Shown here piece after piece: positions 36,205-44,925 of a DNA stretch of 64,000 nt. Source of the stretch: BOG-908 sp964244615 (GTDB lineage Bacteria; Pseudomonadota; Alphaproteobacteria; Acetobacterales; Acetobacteraceae); the NCBI GenBank assembly GCA_964244615.1, contig CAXTJP010000003.1, positions 1 to 64,000 on the forward strand. Reading direction: 5' to 3'. How positions within the stretch are numbered: position 1 is the first letter of the stretch; each line of letters begins with the position of its first letter. The translations under genes and the position numbers were made by a program. The notes under the pieces are model-generated. The model did no database searches and was not told the origin of the DNA. It saw only the letters and a list, made by a program, of their open reading frames with translations.

Positions 36205-37782
36205 CTAATGCGCCGCCGGTCCCTTCGCGCCAGGTCCAGGCTTGTAGTTCGAGAACAGGAAGGTGAGCGGCACGATGCAGAAGGCGGCGATGGCGCAGAT
36301 GTGGAACACGTCCGAATAGGCCAGCACGGACGCCTGCGTGCGCATCGTCTGGTAGATCAGGCCCGTCGCCGTGTCATGGGTGGTCGAGGCCGCATGGCCC
36401 ATGCTCAGCAAGGTCGCCTGGTCCCGCTGCACCAGGTCGTTGTACGGCTGGTTCAACGGCGTCAGCCAGCGCGAGAGGTAGGCCTGCCGCACCTGCGTGC
36501 GCGTGGTGATCAGCGCGGTCGCCATCGAGATGCCGACCGAGCCCAGGACGTTGCGGAACATGGTGTACAGCGCCGCCGCGTCGCCGTTCAGCTCGCGCGG
36601 CAGGCTGGAATAGGCGATCGTCGAGATCGGCACGAACATGAAGGCCAGCCCCGCCGTCTGCGAGGCGCGTATCAGCGCCATGTTCATGAACGTCATGTTG
36701 GGCGTGAGCCGGCTGGAATACAGCAGCGAGAAGCCCATCAGCGTGAAGCCGGTGGTGATCAGGTAGCGTGTCGGCAGCTTCGGCAGGATACGGGTGACGA
36801 CCGGTATCAGCAGGATGATCACGACACCGCCCGGCGAGAGGATCAGCCCGGCGAGGGTGGCGGTGTAGCCGATCACCTGCTGGGCGAATTGCGGGATCAC
36901 CACGGCACTCGAATACAGGATAATCGACATGAAGCCGATCATCGTGGCGCCGAGCGCGAAGTTCTTGTCGCCCATGACATGCAGGTTCACCACCGGGCGC
37001 TTGGCCGTCAGCAGCCAGCCGATGGCGCCGGTGATGCCGAGGAACGCCAGCAGGAACATCACCCGGATGAAGGGCGAGCTCAGCCAGTCCTCGTCCTCGC
37101 CACGGTCCAGCGCGACCTGCAGGCAGCCCAGCCCCATGGTGATCAGCGAGATGCCGATGTAGTCGATCCCGCGCGCGCGCTTGTCGCGCACCCAGGGCGG
37201 GTCCTCGACCAGAGTCGCCACCCCGAACAGGCCGAGCGCGCCGACCGGGATGTTGATGAAGAAGATCCAGCGCCAGCTGAAATTGTCGGTGATGTAGCCG
37301 CCCAGCGTCGGCCCCAGGATCGGGGCGACGATCGTGGCGATGGCCACCACACCCAGCGCGCGGCCGCGTTGCGAGACGTCGAAGGTGTCGAGGATGATCG
37401 ATTGCTGGTTGGGCTGCAGCCCGCCGCCGAAGAAGCCCTGCAGCAGCCGGAAGATGATGATCTGCGGCAGGCTCGTGGCCAGCCCGCACAGGAACGAGCA
37501 CACCGTGAACATGCCGATGCAGATCATGAAGTAGCGCTTGCGGCCCAGCACGTCGGAGAGCCAGCCGCTGATGGTCAGCACGATGCCGTTGGCGACCAGG
37601 TAGCTGGTCAGCGCCCAGGTCGCGTCGTCGTAGCTCGACGACAGGCTGCCGGCGATGTGCGGTAGGGAGACGTTGACGATGGTGGTGTCCAGCACCTCCA
37701 TGAACGCCGCGATCGTTACGACAACGGCGATCAGCCAGGGATTGGCGCGCGGCTTCCAGGCCTCGCCGCTGCTGCCGCTCAT
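36205..37782 (-). CDS. emrB: DHA2-family MFS drug efflux transporter (EmrB-like)
   Basis: A 525-residue, 14-helix major facilitator that expels drugs by proton exchange. Motif C-like TIVAPILGPTLGGYI, motif A GWLSDVLGRKRYF and the DHA2 lead FMEVLDTTIVNVSLPHIAG are clear. ATG 37782 overlaps the emrA stop (ATGA), so the membrane-fusion partner and pump are made together. A TetR-type operator upstream of emrA suggests inducible control. Confidence 0.92.
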   Translation of the reverse strand: MSGSSGEAWKPRANPWLIAVVVTIAAFMEVLDTTIVNVSLPHIAGSLSSSYDDATWALTSYLVANGIVLTISGWLSDVLGRKRYFMICIGMFTVCSFLCGLATSLPQIIIFRLLQGFFGGGLQPNQQSIILDTFDVSQRGRALGVVAIATIVAPILGPTLGGYITDNFSWRWIFFINIPVGALGLFGVATLVEDPPWVRDKRARGIDYIGISLITMGLGCLQVALDRGEDEDWLSSPFIRVMFLLAFLGITGAIGWLLTAKRPVVNLHVMGDKNFALGATMIGFMSIILYSSAVVIPQFAQQVIGYTATLAGLILSPGGVVIILLIPVVTRILPKLPTRYLITTGFTLMGFSLLYSSRLTPNMTFMNMALIRASQTAGLAFMFVPISTIAYSSLPRELNGDAAALYTMFRNVLGSVGISMATALITTRTQVRQAYLSRWLTPLNQPYNDLVQRDQATLLSMGHAASTTHDTATGLIYQTMRTQASVLAYSDVFHICAIAAFCIVPLTFLFSNYKPGPGAKGPAAH

Positions 37783-38969
37783 TTGAGCTCCACCTCGGGA
37801 TCGACGGAAATGCCGAGCGGCAGCGGAATGGCGGGATCGAGGCCGCTGTCGATGACGATCTTGACCGGCACTCGCTGCACGATCTTGACGAAGTTGCCGG
37901 TCGCGTTCTCCGGCGGGAAGGCGGTGAACTTGCTGCCCGACCCCAGCTGCACGCTGTCCACGTGGCCCTGCAGCTTCAGCGACGGATAGGCATCCACGCC
38001 CACACGCACGTGCTGGCCGGGGCGCATGCGGTCGAGCTGGTTCTCCTTGAAGTTGGCGGTGATCCAGATCTCCGGCGAGACGATCGAGAAGATCTGCTGG
38101 CCGGGGGTGACGTAGTTGCCCTGCTCGACGTTGCGTCGGGTGATCCAGCCGTCCTGCGGCGCGCGGACCACGCACCATTCGAGGTTGAGCTGCGCCTGCC
38201 TGAGGTTGGCGTCGGCCTGGTCGATCGTGCCGTTCAGCTGCTTCACCGCGGCGCCGCTCTGCGCCACGTTGGGTTGCACCGGGGCGGCCTGCACCACGGC
38301 GGCCTGCGAGACCGCCACCTGCGCCTCGGCCGAGCGCAGGGCCGCGGTCGCGTAGTCGACCTGCTGGCCGGTGGTGGCGGCGCGCGGCAACGATTGCTGG
38401 CGCTTGAAGTCGGTCTGCGCCTTGAACAGGCTGGCCTGCGCATCCAGCAACTGCGCGCGCGCCTGCTGCAGGCGCGCCGGGAAGTTGACCTTCGCCACCT
38501 CGAACCCCTGCGTGGCGGCGGCCAACTGGCCGCGGCTCGTCACCAGCTGGCCCTCCGAGGCCTCGAGGCTCGCCTGGTACTGTCGCGGATCGATGTGGAT
38601 CAGCGGGTCGCCGCGATGCACGAACTGGTTGTCGTTGACGTCGAGCGAGACGACCTGGCCGGTGACGCGCGGGGCGATGGTGACGGCGCGGCCGTCGGTG
38701 TAGGCGTCGTCGGTGGTCTGGATGTCCTTGGTGGACTGCCAGTACCACAGCCCGCCGGCGATCAGCCCGACCAGGATCAGCACCATGCCGATGCGCACGA
38801 ACGGGCGGGCACGCGCGCGGCGCTGGTCCTGCTTGCGGTCGACCTCCTCCTGGCGGCGCTTGTCGGCGGCCTGCTTCGCGTCGGCGCCGGGATCGACCCT
38901 GGCCTCGGCATCGGGCCGGCCGTGCGATAGGCGATCGCCTGGCGTCTGCTGGGGCTCACTATCGGCCAT
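37779..38969 (-). CDS. emrA: HlyD/EmrA-family membrane fusion protein
   Basis: Periplasmic adaptor linking the EmrB pump to an outer-membrane channel. Of 396 residues, a charged cytosolic lead (1-48) precedes one membrane helix (about 50-70). It is followed by a beta-barrel/lipoyl half-motif (APRVTGQVVSLDVNDNQFV), a long coiled coil rich in Ala, Gln and Leu (about 110-235), and the second half-motif RAPQDGWITRRNVEQGNYV. Length is family-typical. It overlaps emrB. No outer-membrane TolC-type gene is adjacent. Confidence 0.92.
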   Translation of the reverse strand: MADSEPQQTPGDRLSHGRPDAEARVDPGADAKQAADKRRQEEVDRKQDQRRARARPFVRIGMVLILVGLIAGGLWYWQSTKDIQTTDDAYTDGRAVTIAPRVTGQVVSLDVNDNQFVHRGDPLIHIDPRQYQASLEASEGQLVTSRGQLAAATQGFEVAKVNFPARLQQARAQLLDAQASLFKAQTDFKRQQSLPRAATTGQQVDYATAALRSAEAQVAVSQAAVVQAAPVQPNVAQSGAAVKQLNGTIDQADANLRQAQLNLEWCVVRAPQDGWITRRNVEQGNYVTPGQQIFSIVSPEIWITANFKENQLDRMRPGQHVRVGVDAYPSLKLQGHVDSVQLGSGSKFTAFPPENATGNFVKIVQRVPVKIVIDSGLDPAIPLPLGISVDPEVELK

Positions 38970-38998
38970 TCTGGATCCTGCGATGCTCGAACGGAGGC

Positions 38999-39017
38999 TG
39001 ACCGATCGGTTCGGTCA
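38999..39017. promoter_or_regulatory. TetR-type operator upstream of emrAB
   Basis: TGACCGATCGGTTCGGTCA is an inverted repeat with TGACCGA arms and also contains the perfect ten-base palindrome ACCGATCGGT. Such ACCGA/TCGGT palindromes are typical TetR-family sites. It lies 30 bp before the emrA start. No tetR-like gene is seen next to it, so the regulator would be elsewhere. Confidence 0.6.
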
Positions 39018-39114
39018 CCGCCGTGGTTGCACGCCCGGCCCCTCCCAAGTCAAGCGCGCGCATGCGCCGGAGCCTCGCCCGACAGATGCGGGGCCCCAGG
39101 TCGTGCCAGAAAGA

Positions 39115-40275
39115 CTACAGCTCGCGGAACTTTCGGTTCAGGTCGAACTCCCGCGTGGTCACGTAGCCTTCCAACCGACCGAGACGCTGCTCCAGCCGCG
39201 TCAGCGTCTCGGTCACCGCCAACACGCCCGGGTGCAGCGGCCCGGCGGGCGTCCGGTTGCTGCGTCCGGTCAGCGCGGCAACGCCGCCGGCGCGCCGCAC
39301 GAGGCGCCAGACGACGTAGAGCATCAGGGCGACGGCGGCGGCGGTGAACAGATGCGTCGGCCAGTTCGGGTGCACCCGTATGGTGTGGCCACGCGTGGTC
39401 GAGCTTTCTCCCGAGGAACGCCCCACCCTGTCCGTGCCGTCGCTCGCGCCCTCCTGTCCGTCGCTCCCCTGTCCGTCAACGGTGATGTCGCTGCCGCCGC
39501 TCGCCGAGCGGCTGAGCGCGCCCGTAACCTGGCTCAGCTTCACGTCACCGCCGCCCGAGGCGGCGACTTCGCCGCTGGCGACGCTGGCGGCCACGGTGAG
39601 GTCGCCCGAGCCCGTGATGTGGGCGTTGAGGTTGCCGATCGTGCCGCGGCCGATGGTCGTGTCGCCCGACCCGGCGCTGTCGATGCTGACGCTCGGCGAG
39701 TCCGCCGCCCCCAGCTTGAGATCGCCGGAGCCGCGATGCCGCAGACTCAGCGGCCCGCTCAGATGGCCGATCTGCAGGTCGCCGCTGCCCGTCATGTCCA
39801 GGCTGGCGGAGCCGTTGACGGCGCCCACCACGCTGTCGCCGTCGCCGCGCGTGGACAGCACCAGCCGGCCGACATGCCCGGCGGTCAGGGCGAAGCTGTC
39901 GGTCACGGTGGCCGTCAGCGACGCGTTCAGGTCCTCGATCCCGATGGACCCGCTGCCGCTGCCGGTCATCGTCACCGGCGTGTCGGGCGAGACGGTGATG
40001 CGAAGACCGTCAAGGTCGTCGCCGCAGCCTGCGGTGCTCAGCACGGTCGCCGGTCCGGACACGACCGACAGGCAGGCCAGCGAGCCACCGGCGGACAGGC
40101 GTATGCTGCCGTCAAGTGACGGGTCGGTGTCGATGATCGTGCGCGACGGGAGCGTGTCGGTCAGCACCAGCTGGGTGCCCCGCACGGTCCTGGTCTCGGC
40201 CACCGCCGGGTGGGCGGCCGCCGCCAGCAGGCCGATGCCGGCCAGGATGGCGCGGGCCGCCATGACGGCGCTCAC
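39115..40275 (-). CDS. GIN-domain (DUF2807-like) exported membrane protein
   Basis: A 386-residue protein with an N-terminal signal segment (AARAILAGIGLLAAAAHP), then about 220 residues of short beta repeats of the GSGDL/GSGSI type, as in putative auto-transporter adhesin head GIN domains. A Ser/Gly-rich linker, one membrane helix (LFTAAAVALMLYVVWRLV, about residue 305), and a C-terminal coiled coil (LTRLEQRLGRLEGYV) follow. GTG 40275 overlaps the upstream stop as GTGA; ATG 40263 is an alternative. The tail resembles that of the PspB-like partner, hinting that the two interact at the membrane. Confidence 0.65.
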   Translation of the reverse strand: MSAVMAARAILAGIGLLAAAAHPAVAETRTVRGTQLVLTDTLPSRTIIDTDPSLDGSIRLSAGGSLACLSVVSGPATVLSTAGCGDDLDGLRITVSPDTPVTMTGSGSGSIGIEDLNASLTATVTDSFALTAGHVGRLVLSTRGDGDSVVGAVNGSASLDMTGSGDLQIGHLSGPLSLRHRGSGDLKLGAADSPSVSIDSAGSGDTTIGRGTIGNLNAHITGSGDLTVAASVASGEVAASGGGDVKLSQVTGALSRSASGGSDITVDGQGSDGQEGASDGTDRVGRSSGESSTTRGHTIRVHPNWPTHLFTAAAVALMLYVVWRLVRRAGGVAALTGRSNRTPAGPLHPGVLAVTETLTRLEQRLGRLEGYVTTREFDLNRKFREL

Positions 40276-40496
40276 GCCCGGACCCTGGCGCGCCAGCCCG
40301 GCGCGTCCTCGTCCAGCACGCGTTCCAGCGACTCCACCCGCTGTTCCAGCCGGCGTGCCACCTCCATCGCGCGGTCCAGCGCGGACTGGTCGCCGGCGCC
40401 CAGCCCGGTGGTGGTGGGCATGGACCGCTTGTACTGCAGTCGGATGACCGTCAGCACGATGACGAAAGTGAAGATGACGACGAGGTCCCAGTCCAT
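40272..40496 (-). CDS. PspB-like small membrane protein
   Basis: A 74-residue protein: one N-terminal membrane helix (DLVVIFTFVIVLTVI), a short basic stretch, then an amphipathic coiled coil (AMEVARRLEQRVESLERVL). This layout matches PspB, the envelope-stress sensor that works with PspC. The coupled downstream gene is not a classical PspC but a GIN-domain protein, so naming it pspB would be too strong. Confidence 0.65.
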   Translation of the reverse strand: MDWDLVVIFTFVIVLTVIRLQYKRSMPTTTGLGAGDQSALDRAMEVARRLEQRVESLERVLDEDAPGWRARVRA

Positions 40497-40681
40497 GCCC
40501 TACGTTTCCCACTCAACGCCGTGCCAGCGCACCGGCCTGACCCTATGGTTAGCATCCGCTGTGCCACGCCGTCAGCCAGGGGAAATCGGGGGCTATCCGG
40601 GACAGGGGTGGCCAGGGCAGCCAAATTCCGGCGATATCGACCATAGAGTTATTCGCTGGGCCTGCCTCTCCTGTCGATTGT

Positions 40682-40765
40682 CTTTCGTCCGACCGGCGCG
40701 GTTCAAGGCCAAGCCGCCTGCGGCGGTCGCTTCGCGAGCCTTGAGCCGCGCCGGCCGGACGAAAG
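40682..40765. repeat. 28-bp near-perfect inverted repeat (long hairpin)
   Basis: Arms at 40682-40709 and 40738-40765 are complementary at 26 of 28 positions (they begin CTTTCGTCCG and end CGGACGAAAG). The 28-base loop contains a further GCCGCC/GGCGGT stem. It sits in a 425-bp gap between gltX and the PspB-like gene in which I see no coding region. Its size exceeds a terminator, and there is no T-run. Confidence 0.85.
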
Positions 40766-40791
40766 CAGGGCTGACATGAGGCAAGGGGAAT

Positions 40792-40836
40792 GTGTGCAGA
40801 CCTGTTCCTGTCCTGGAGGTGTACAGGCCTGTTCCT
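40792..40836 (+). repeat. pair of 18-bp direct repeats
   Basis: GTGTGCAGACCTGTTCCT at 40792 recurs as GTGTACAGGCCTGTTCCT at 40819, two differences, 27 bp apart. It lies just downstream of gltX. It could be a tandem duplication or a protein-binding site; no more copies were noticed. Confidence 0.6.
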
Positions 40837-40921
40837 TCTTTGCGTCAGGCCCCTTGCTTCGGCAGTTTGGCTCGAACGCATGATCGGCGGCAAAGCGGAA
40901 CACCGTCCGGGGTAGCAGCAG

Positions 40922-42253
40922 CTACAGCACGCTCAGCGCCAGCCGATGCGCGGCGCGCGCGCGGCCGATCAGCGGCAGCAGGGTCGCCAGTTCCGGGCCG
41001 TGCTCCTCGCCGGTCAGGGCCAGGCGCAGCGGCTGGAACAGCGCGCGGCCGCGCCGGCCGGTGGCCTCCTTCAGCGCCCCTGTCCAGCCGGCCCAACTGC
41101 CGCCGTCCCACGGCTCGGTCGGCAGCAGGGCCAGCGCCTCGCGGCAGAACTCGGCCTGGCCGTCCTGCACCGGCGGCACGATGTCGCCGGCCACCACCGT
41201 CCACCAGTGGCGCGCCTCGGCCAGGAGATCGAGGTTGCCGCGCACCGCCTCCCAGAACGACGCGGTCGCCTCCGGGGGCAGGCGGTCGCGCACCTGCTCG
41301 AAGCTTGCGGCCTTGAGCACGCGCCGGTTCAGCGCCAGCAACTGCCGCACGTCGAACCGCGCCGGCGAGCGCGACACGCGGGACAGGTCGTAGGTCGGTG
41401 CCAGCGCGTCGAGCGTCGCCGGCTCGGGCGAGTCGCTGGTGCCGAGCCGCGCCAGGTAGGCGACGATGGCCGAGGGCTCCATCCCGTCCTGGCGCAGCGC
41501 GCGCAGCGACAGCCCTTCCAGCCGCTTGGAGAGCTTGCCGCCATCCGCATCGACCAGCAGCGGCAGGTGCGCCAGCGTCAGGCGCGACGGGTTGCTGCCG
41601 AGCGCCGAGACGATGTCCAGCTGCACGCCGGTGTTGGTCACGTGGTCCTCGCCACGGATGACGTGGCTGACCCCGCTCTCGACGTCGTCGACCACGCTGG
41701 TGAAGGTGTACAGGTAGGTGCCGTCCGCCCGGATCAGCACCGGGTCCGACACGCTGGTCAGCTTCACGCCGCGCCGGCCCAGCACAAGGTCGTTCCACTC
41801 CACCGCGCCATCGGACAGCTTGAAGCGCCAGTAGGGCGCCTTGCCGTTCGCCTCGGCCTGCGCGCGCTGCTCGGCGGTCAGCTTCAGCATCGCGCGGTCG
41901 TACACCGGCGCCAGGCCGCGCTTGAGGCGCTGCTCGCGCTTGAAGCGCAGCTCCTCCTCGCTCTCGAAGCACGGGTACAGGCGGCCGGAGGCGCGCAGCC
42001 GGTCGGCCGCGGCCGCGTAAAGCGCGATACGCTCGGACTGTCGGAAACGTTCGTCCCAGGTGATGCCGAGCCAATGGAGGTCGTGTTCGATCGCCTGCTC
42101 GTATTCGGGGCGGGAGCGTTCGGCGTCCGTGTCGTCGATTCGCAGCAGGAACGCAGCACCGTGCCGGCGGGCGAACAGCGCGTTGGCCAGCGCGATGCGG
42201 GCGTTGCCGACATGCAGGAACCCGGTCGGGCTCGGGGCGAAGCGGACGCGCAT
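40922..42253 (-). CDS. gltX: glutamyl-tRNA synthetase
   Basis: Class I synthetase that charges tRNA with glutamate. In 443 residues: the HIGH-type motif FAPSPTGFLHVGNAR at the N-terminus, LRIDDTDAERS, RGEDHVTNTG, and the KMSKS-type loop KLSKRLEG near residue 235. Alphaproteobacteria often carry two GltX enzymes with different tRNA preference; this may be either. ATG 42253 overlaps the stop of the small upstream gene (TGATG), giving a nadE-small gene-gltX unit. Confidence 0.96.
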   Translation of the reverse strand: MRVRFAPSPTGFLHVGNARIALANALFARRHGAAFLLRIDDTDAERSRPEYEQAIEHDLHWLGITWDERFRQSERIALYAAAADRLRASGRLYPCFESEEELRFKREQRLKRGLAPVYDRAMLKLTAEQRAQAEANGKAPYWRFKLSDGAVEWNDLVLGRRGVKLTSVSDPVLIRADGTYLYTFTSVVDDVESGVSHVIRGEDHVTNTGVQLDIVSALGSNPSRLTLAHLPLLVDADGGKLSKRLEGLSLRALRQDGMEPSAIVAYLARLGTSDSPEPATLDALAPTYDLSRVSRSPARFDVRQLLALNRRVLKAASFEQVRDRLPPEATASFWEAVRGNLDLLAEARHWWTVVAGDIVPPVQDGQAEFCREALALLPTEPWDGGSWAGWTGALKEATGRRGRALFQPLRLALTGEEHGPELATLLPLIGRARAAHRLALSVL

Positions 42254-42603
42254 CACGCCTCGTCCCGGCGCGGGTCCAGCGCGCGCCAGTCGCGCTCGTC
42301 GCGCGTCGCGGCACGATCGGCAAAATCCGACAGCTCGTTGGCCGAACGCCAGCCATCGTCCGGCGCGTCCAGCACCTCGGCATCCTCGCCGAAGGCGAAC
42401 CACGCCGCCAGCACCTCGCGGCTGGACAGGCCGGCGGTCCGGCACAGCTCCACGCTGTCGCGCACATAGGCGCGCGCGAACGCGTTGGCCTGCATCAGGG
42501 TCGGAAAGCCGCGCACCTCCTCGACGATGCCCTCTTCGGCGCCGCCGGACATGTCCAGGATACGGACGCGCCAGCCGCCCTCGGGCGCGAACACCCCGCT
42601 CAC
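42253..42603 (-). CDS. conserved hypothetical protein coupled to nadE and gltX
   Basis: A 116-residue soluble protein, acidic and helical, with the lead VRILDMSGGAEEGIVEEVRG and a middle part ANAFARAYVRDSVELCR. I do not recognise it. GTG 42603 overlaps the nadE stop (GTGA) and its own stop overlaps the gltX start (TGATG). Such tight spacing on both sides argues that it is a real, co-translated gene. Confidence 0.7.
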   Translation of the reverse strand: MSGVFAPEGGWRVRILDMSGGAEEGIVEEVRGFPTLMQANAFARAYVRDSVELCRTAGLSSREVLAAWFAFGEDAEVLDAPDDGWRSANELSDFADRAATRDERDWRALDPRRDEA

Positions 42604-44276
42604 GCCAGCAATTCCGTGTAGCCGTTGGTGATCGGGTAGCGCCGGTCGCGCCCGAAGGCGCGGGCCGATATCTTCACGCCCGGCGGGGCCTGGCGGCGCT
42701 TGTACTCGGCGCGGTCCAGCATCTGCCACACACGCACCACCGTCTCGCGCGCGAAACCCCGGCCCACCATGTCGTCCACCGACCGCTCCCCCTCCACCAG
42801 CCCGGCGAGGATCGCGTCCAGCGTCTCGTAGGGCGGCAGGCTGTCCTGGTCGGTCTGGTTGTCGCGCAGCTCGGCGCTCGGCGGCTTGGCGATCACGCGA
42901 TCCGGCATCACCGGGCCCGCGGGCCCGCGCAGGCCCTCCGGCCGGTGTGCGTTGCGGAAGCGCGACAGCGCGAACACCGCCGTCTTGTAGACGTCCTTCA
43001 GCACCGAGTAGCCGCCGCACATGTCGCCGTACAGGGTCGAATAGCCCACCGACATCTCGCTCTTGTTCCCCGTGGTCAGCACCATGTGGCCGAACTTGTT
43101 GCTCATCGCCATCAGCAACAGGCCGCGTGCACGCGACTGTATGTTCTCCTCCGTGGTGTCGTCCGGCAGGCCGTCGAACAACGGATGGAGCGCCTGGTCC
43201 ACCGCCTCCATCGCCGGCGTGATCGGCACGGTGTCGATGCGTATGCCCAGCAGCCGCGCGCAGGCGGCCGCGTCGTCGAGACTGTGCTGGCTGGTGTAGG
43301 GGCTGGGCAGCATCACCGCGCGCACCCGGTCCGCCCCCAGCGCATCGACGGCGATGGCCGCCGAGAGCGCGCTGTCGATGCCGCCCGACAAGCCCAGCAG
43401 CACGCCGGGAAACCCGTTCTTGCGCACGTAATCCGACAGGCCGAGGCACAGGCAGCGGTAGTTGTGCTCGTGGGCGGCCGGCTCGGGGGGCAGCGCCTGC
43501 GGCACACAGACGAGCACGCCATCCTGACGGCGCCACTCGGTCAGCACCACGCGCTCCTGGAACGACGGCAGCACCGCGGCGAGGCTGCGGTCCGGGTTCA
43601 GCACGAAGCTCGCGCCATCGAACACGAGCTCGTCCTGGCCGCACACCTGGTTGACGAACACGAAGGAGAGCCCGGTCTCCACCACGCGGGCAACGGCGAG
43701 CTGCACGCGGTGGCCGGACTTGCCGTCCTCGAACGGCGAGCCGTTGATCGAGAGCAGCATCTCCGCCCCGGTCTCCAGCAGCGTCTCGGCGACCGTCGGG
43801 AACCACCAATCCTCGCACACCATCAGCCCCAGGCGATGGCCGCGGAACACCACGGGGCCTGGCACGGGCCCGGCGTCGAACACGCGCTTGTCGTCGAACA
43901 CGCCGTAGTTCGGCAGCTCGTGCTTGGCGCGCCTTGCGATGATCCGGCCGCCATCCATCAGGAAGGCGGCGTTGTAGATGGCCGCGCCCTCCCGCCAGGG
44001 GCCGCCGACGATCAGGCCGGGGCCGCCGTCTTCGGTGTCGCGCGCCAGCGCCTCCAGCGCCGCCTCGCAATCGGTCACGAACGCAGCCTTGCGCACCAGG
44101 TCCTCCGGCGGGTAGCCGGCGATGGAGAACTCGGGCGTTACCACCAGCTCGGCGCCCAGCGCGGCAGCCTCGGCCCGCGCTTCACGTATCCGGCGCAGAT
44201 TGGTCTCGATCTGGCCCTCATGCGGGTTCAGCTGGGCGAGCGCTAGGCGAAGCGTGTCGGACGAGGCTGGTGGCAT
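42600..44276 (-). CDS. nadE: glutamine-dependent NAD+ synthetase
   Basis: Makes NAD+ from deamido-NAD+ using ammonia released from glutamine. The 558-residue protein has an N-terminal nitrilase-type glutaminase (Glu in VTPEFSIAGYPPEDL, Cys in MVCEDWWFPT) and a C-terminal synthetase with the PP-loop GLSGGIDSALSAAIA. It also has TGNKSEMSVGYSTLYGD, and KPPSAELRDNQTDQDSLP near the end. Length and order are normal. Confidence 0.97.
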   Translation of the reverse strand: MPPASSDTLRLALAQLNPHEGQIETNLRRIREARAEAAALGAELVVTPEFSIAGYPPEDLVRKAAFVTDCEAALEALARDTEDGGPGLIVGGPWREGAAIYNAAFLMDGGRIIARRAKHELPNYGVFDDKRVFDAGPVPGPVVFRGHRLGLMVCEDWWFPTVAETLLETGAEMLLSINGSPFEDGKSGHRVQLAVARVVETGLSFVFVNQVCGQDELVFDGASFVLNPDRSLAAVLPSFQERVVLTEWRRQDGVLVCVPQALPPEPAAHEHNYRCLCLGLSDYVRKNGFPGVLLGLSGGIDSALSAAIAVDALGADRVRAVMLPSPYTSQHSLDDAAACARLLGIRIDTVPITPAMEAVDQALHPLFDGLPDDTTEENIQSRARGLLLMAMSNKFGHMVLTTGNKSEMSVGYSTLYGDMCGGYSVLKDVYKTAVFALSRFRNAHRPEGLRGPAGPVMPDRVIAKPPSAELRDNQTDQDSLPPYETLDAILAGLVEGERSVDDMVGRGFARETVVRVWQMLDRAEYKRRQAPPGVKISARAFGRDRRYPITNGYTELLA

Positions 44277-44397
44277 CGCCGATAGCTAGGGATGTGCGGC
44301 CACCGGCGCAATCGGGCGGCTTGGCCACGGGATCGAGCGTGACCCGACAGCGATGCTCATCGTTGAAGGGGCAAGGACGATCCACTATGCTCCGGTC

Positions 44398-44925
44398 ATG
44401 AGCGCCAGCGTCCGTACCCTGAGCCTCGAAGAGTTTCTCGCCTGGGAACGATCCCAGGATCTGCGTTACGAGTTCGACGGCGTACAGCCGATCGGGATGA
44501 CCGGCGGCTCCGTCAGTCACGCCCGCCTGATTGCCCGGCTCATCACCGCAGCGGGCAACCGCGTCCAGCCGCCCTGTGAGGTTTTGTCGTCGGACCTGAA
44601 GGTCATCGGCGAGGACTGGGTCCGTTACCCCGACGTGACGGTCGCCTGCGAAGCTGTCGACACGATGCGCGACTCCGTATCGCCGTCCGTCGTGTTCGAA
44701 GTGCTCTCCCCCTCGACGGTCCTGACCGACCGGCGCGTCAAGCCGCGTGAGTACCGCACCGTGCCGTCGCTACGCGCCTACGTCATCCTGTCGCAGGATC
44801 AACCGGAGATCACGGTGCTGCGGAGGTCGTCGGGCTGGGAGGAAGAAACGCTGCGCGGCACGGACGCCGTCCTGTCGCTGCCGGAAATCGGCATCGAGAT
44901 CCCGCTGGCCGAGGTCTATCGCTAA
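44398..44925 (+). CDS. Uma2-family (DUF820) restriction-endonuclease-like protein
   Basis: A 175-residue member of the PD-(D/E)XK Uma2 group. LSLEEFLAWERSQDLRYEFDG is the family lead. The metal-binding part is YPDVTVAC followed by VVFEVLSPSTVLTDRR with E-V-L-S replacing E-x-K-like. Function is unproven; families are abundant in cyanobacteria and sporadic elsewhere. Its 3' end overlaps the convergent mntH end by 4 bp. Confidence 0.88.
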   Translation: MSASVRTLSLEEFLAWERSQDLRYEFDGVQPIGMTGGSVSHARLIARLITAAGNRVQPPCEVLSSDLKVIGEDWVRYPDVTVACEAVDTMRDSVSPSVVFEVLSPSTVLTDRRVKPREYRTVPSLRAYVILSQDQPEITVLRRSSGWEEETLRGTDAVLSLPEIGIEIPLAEVYR

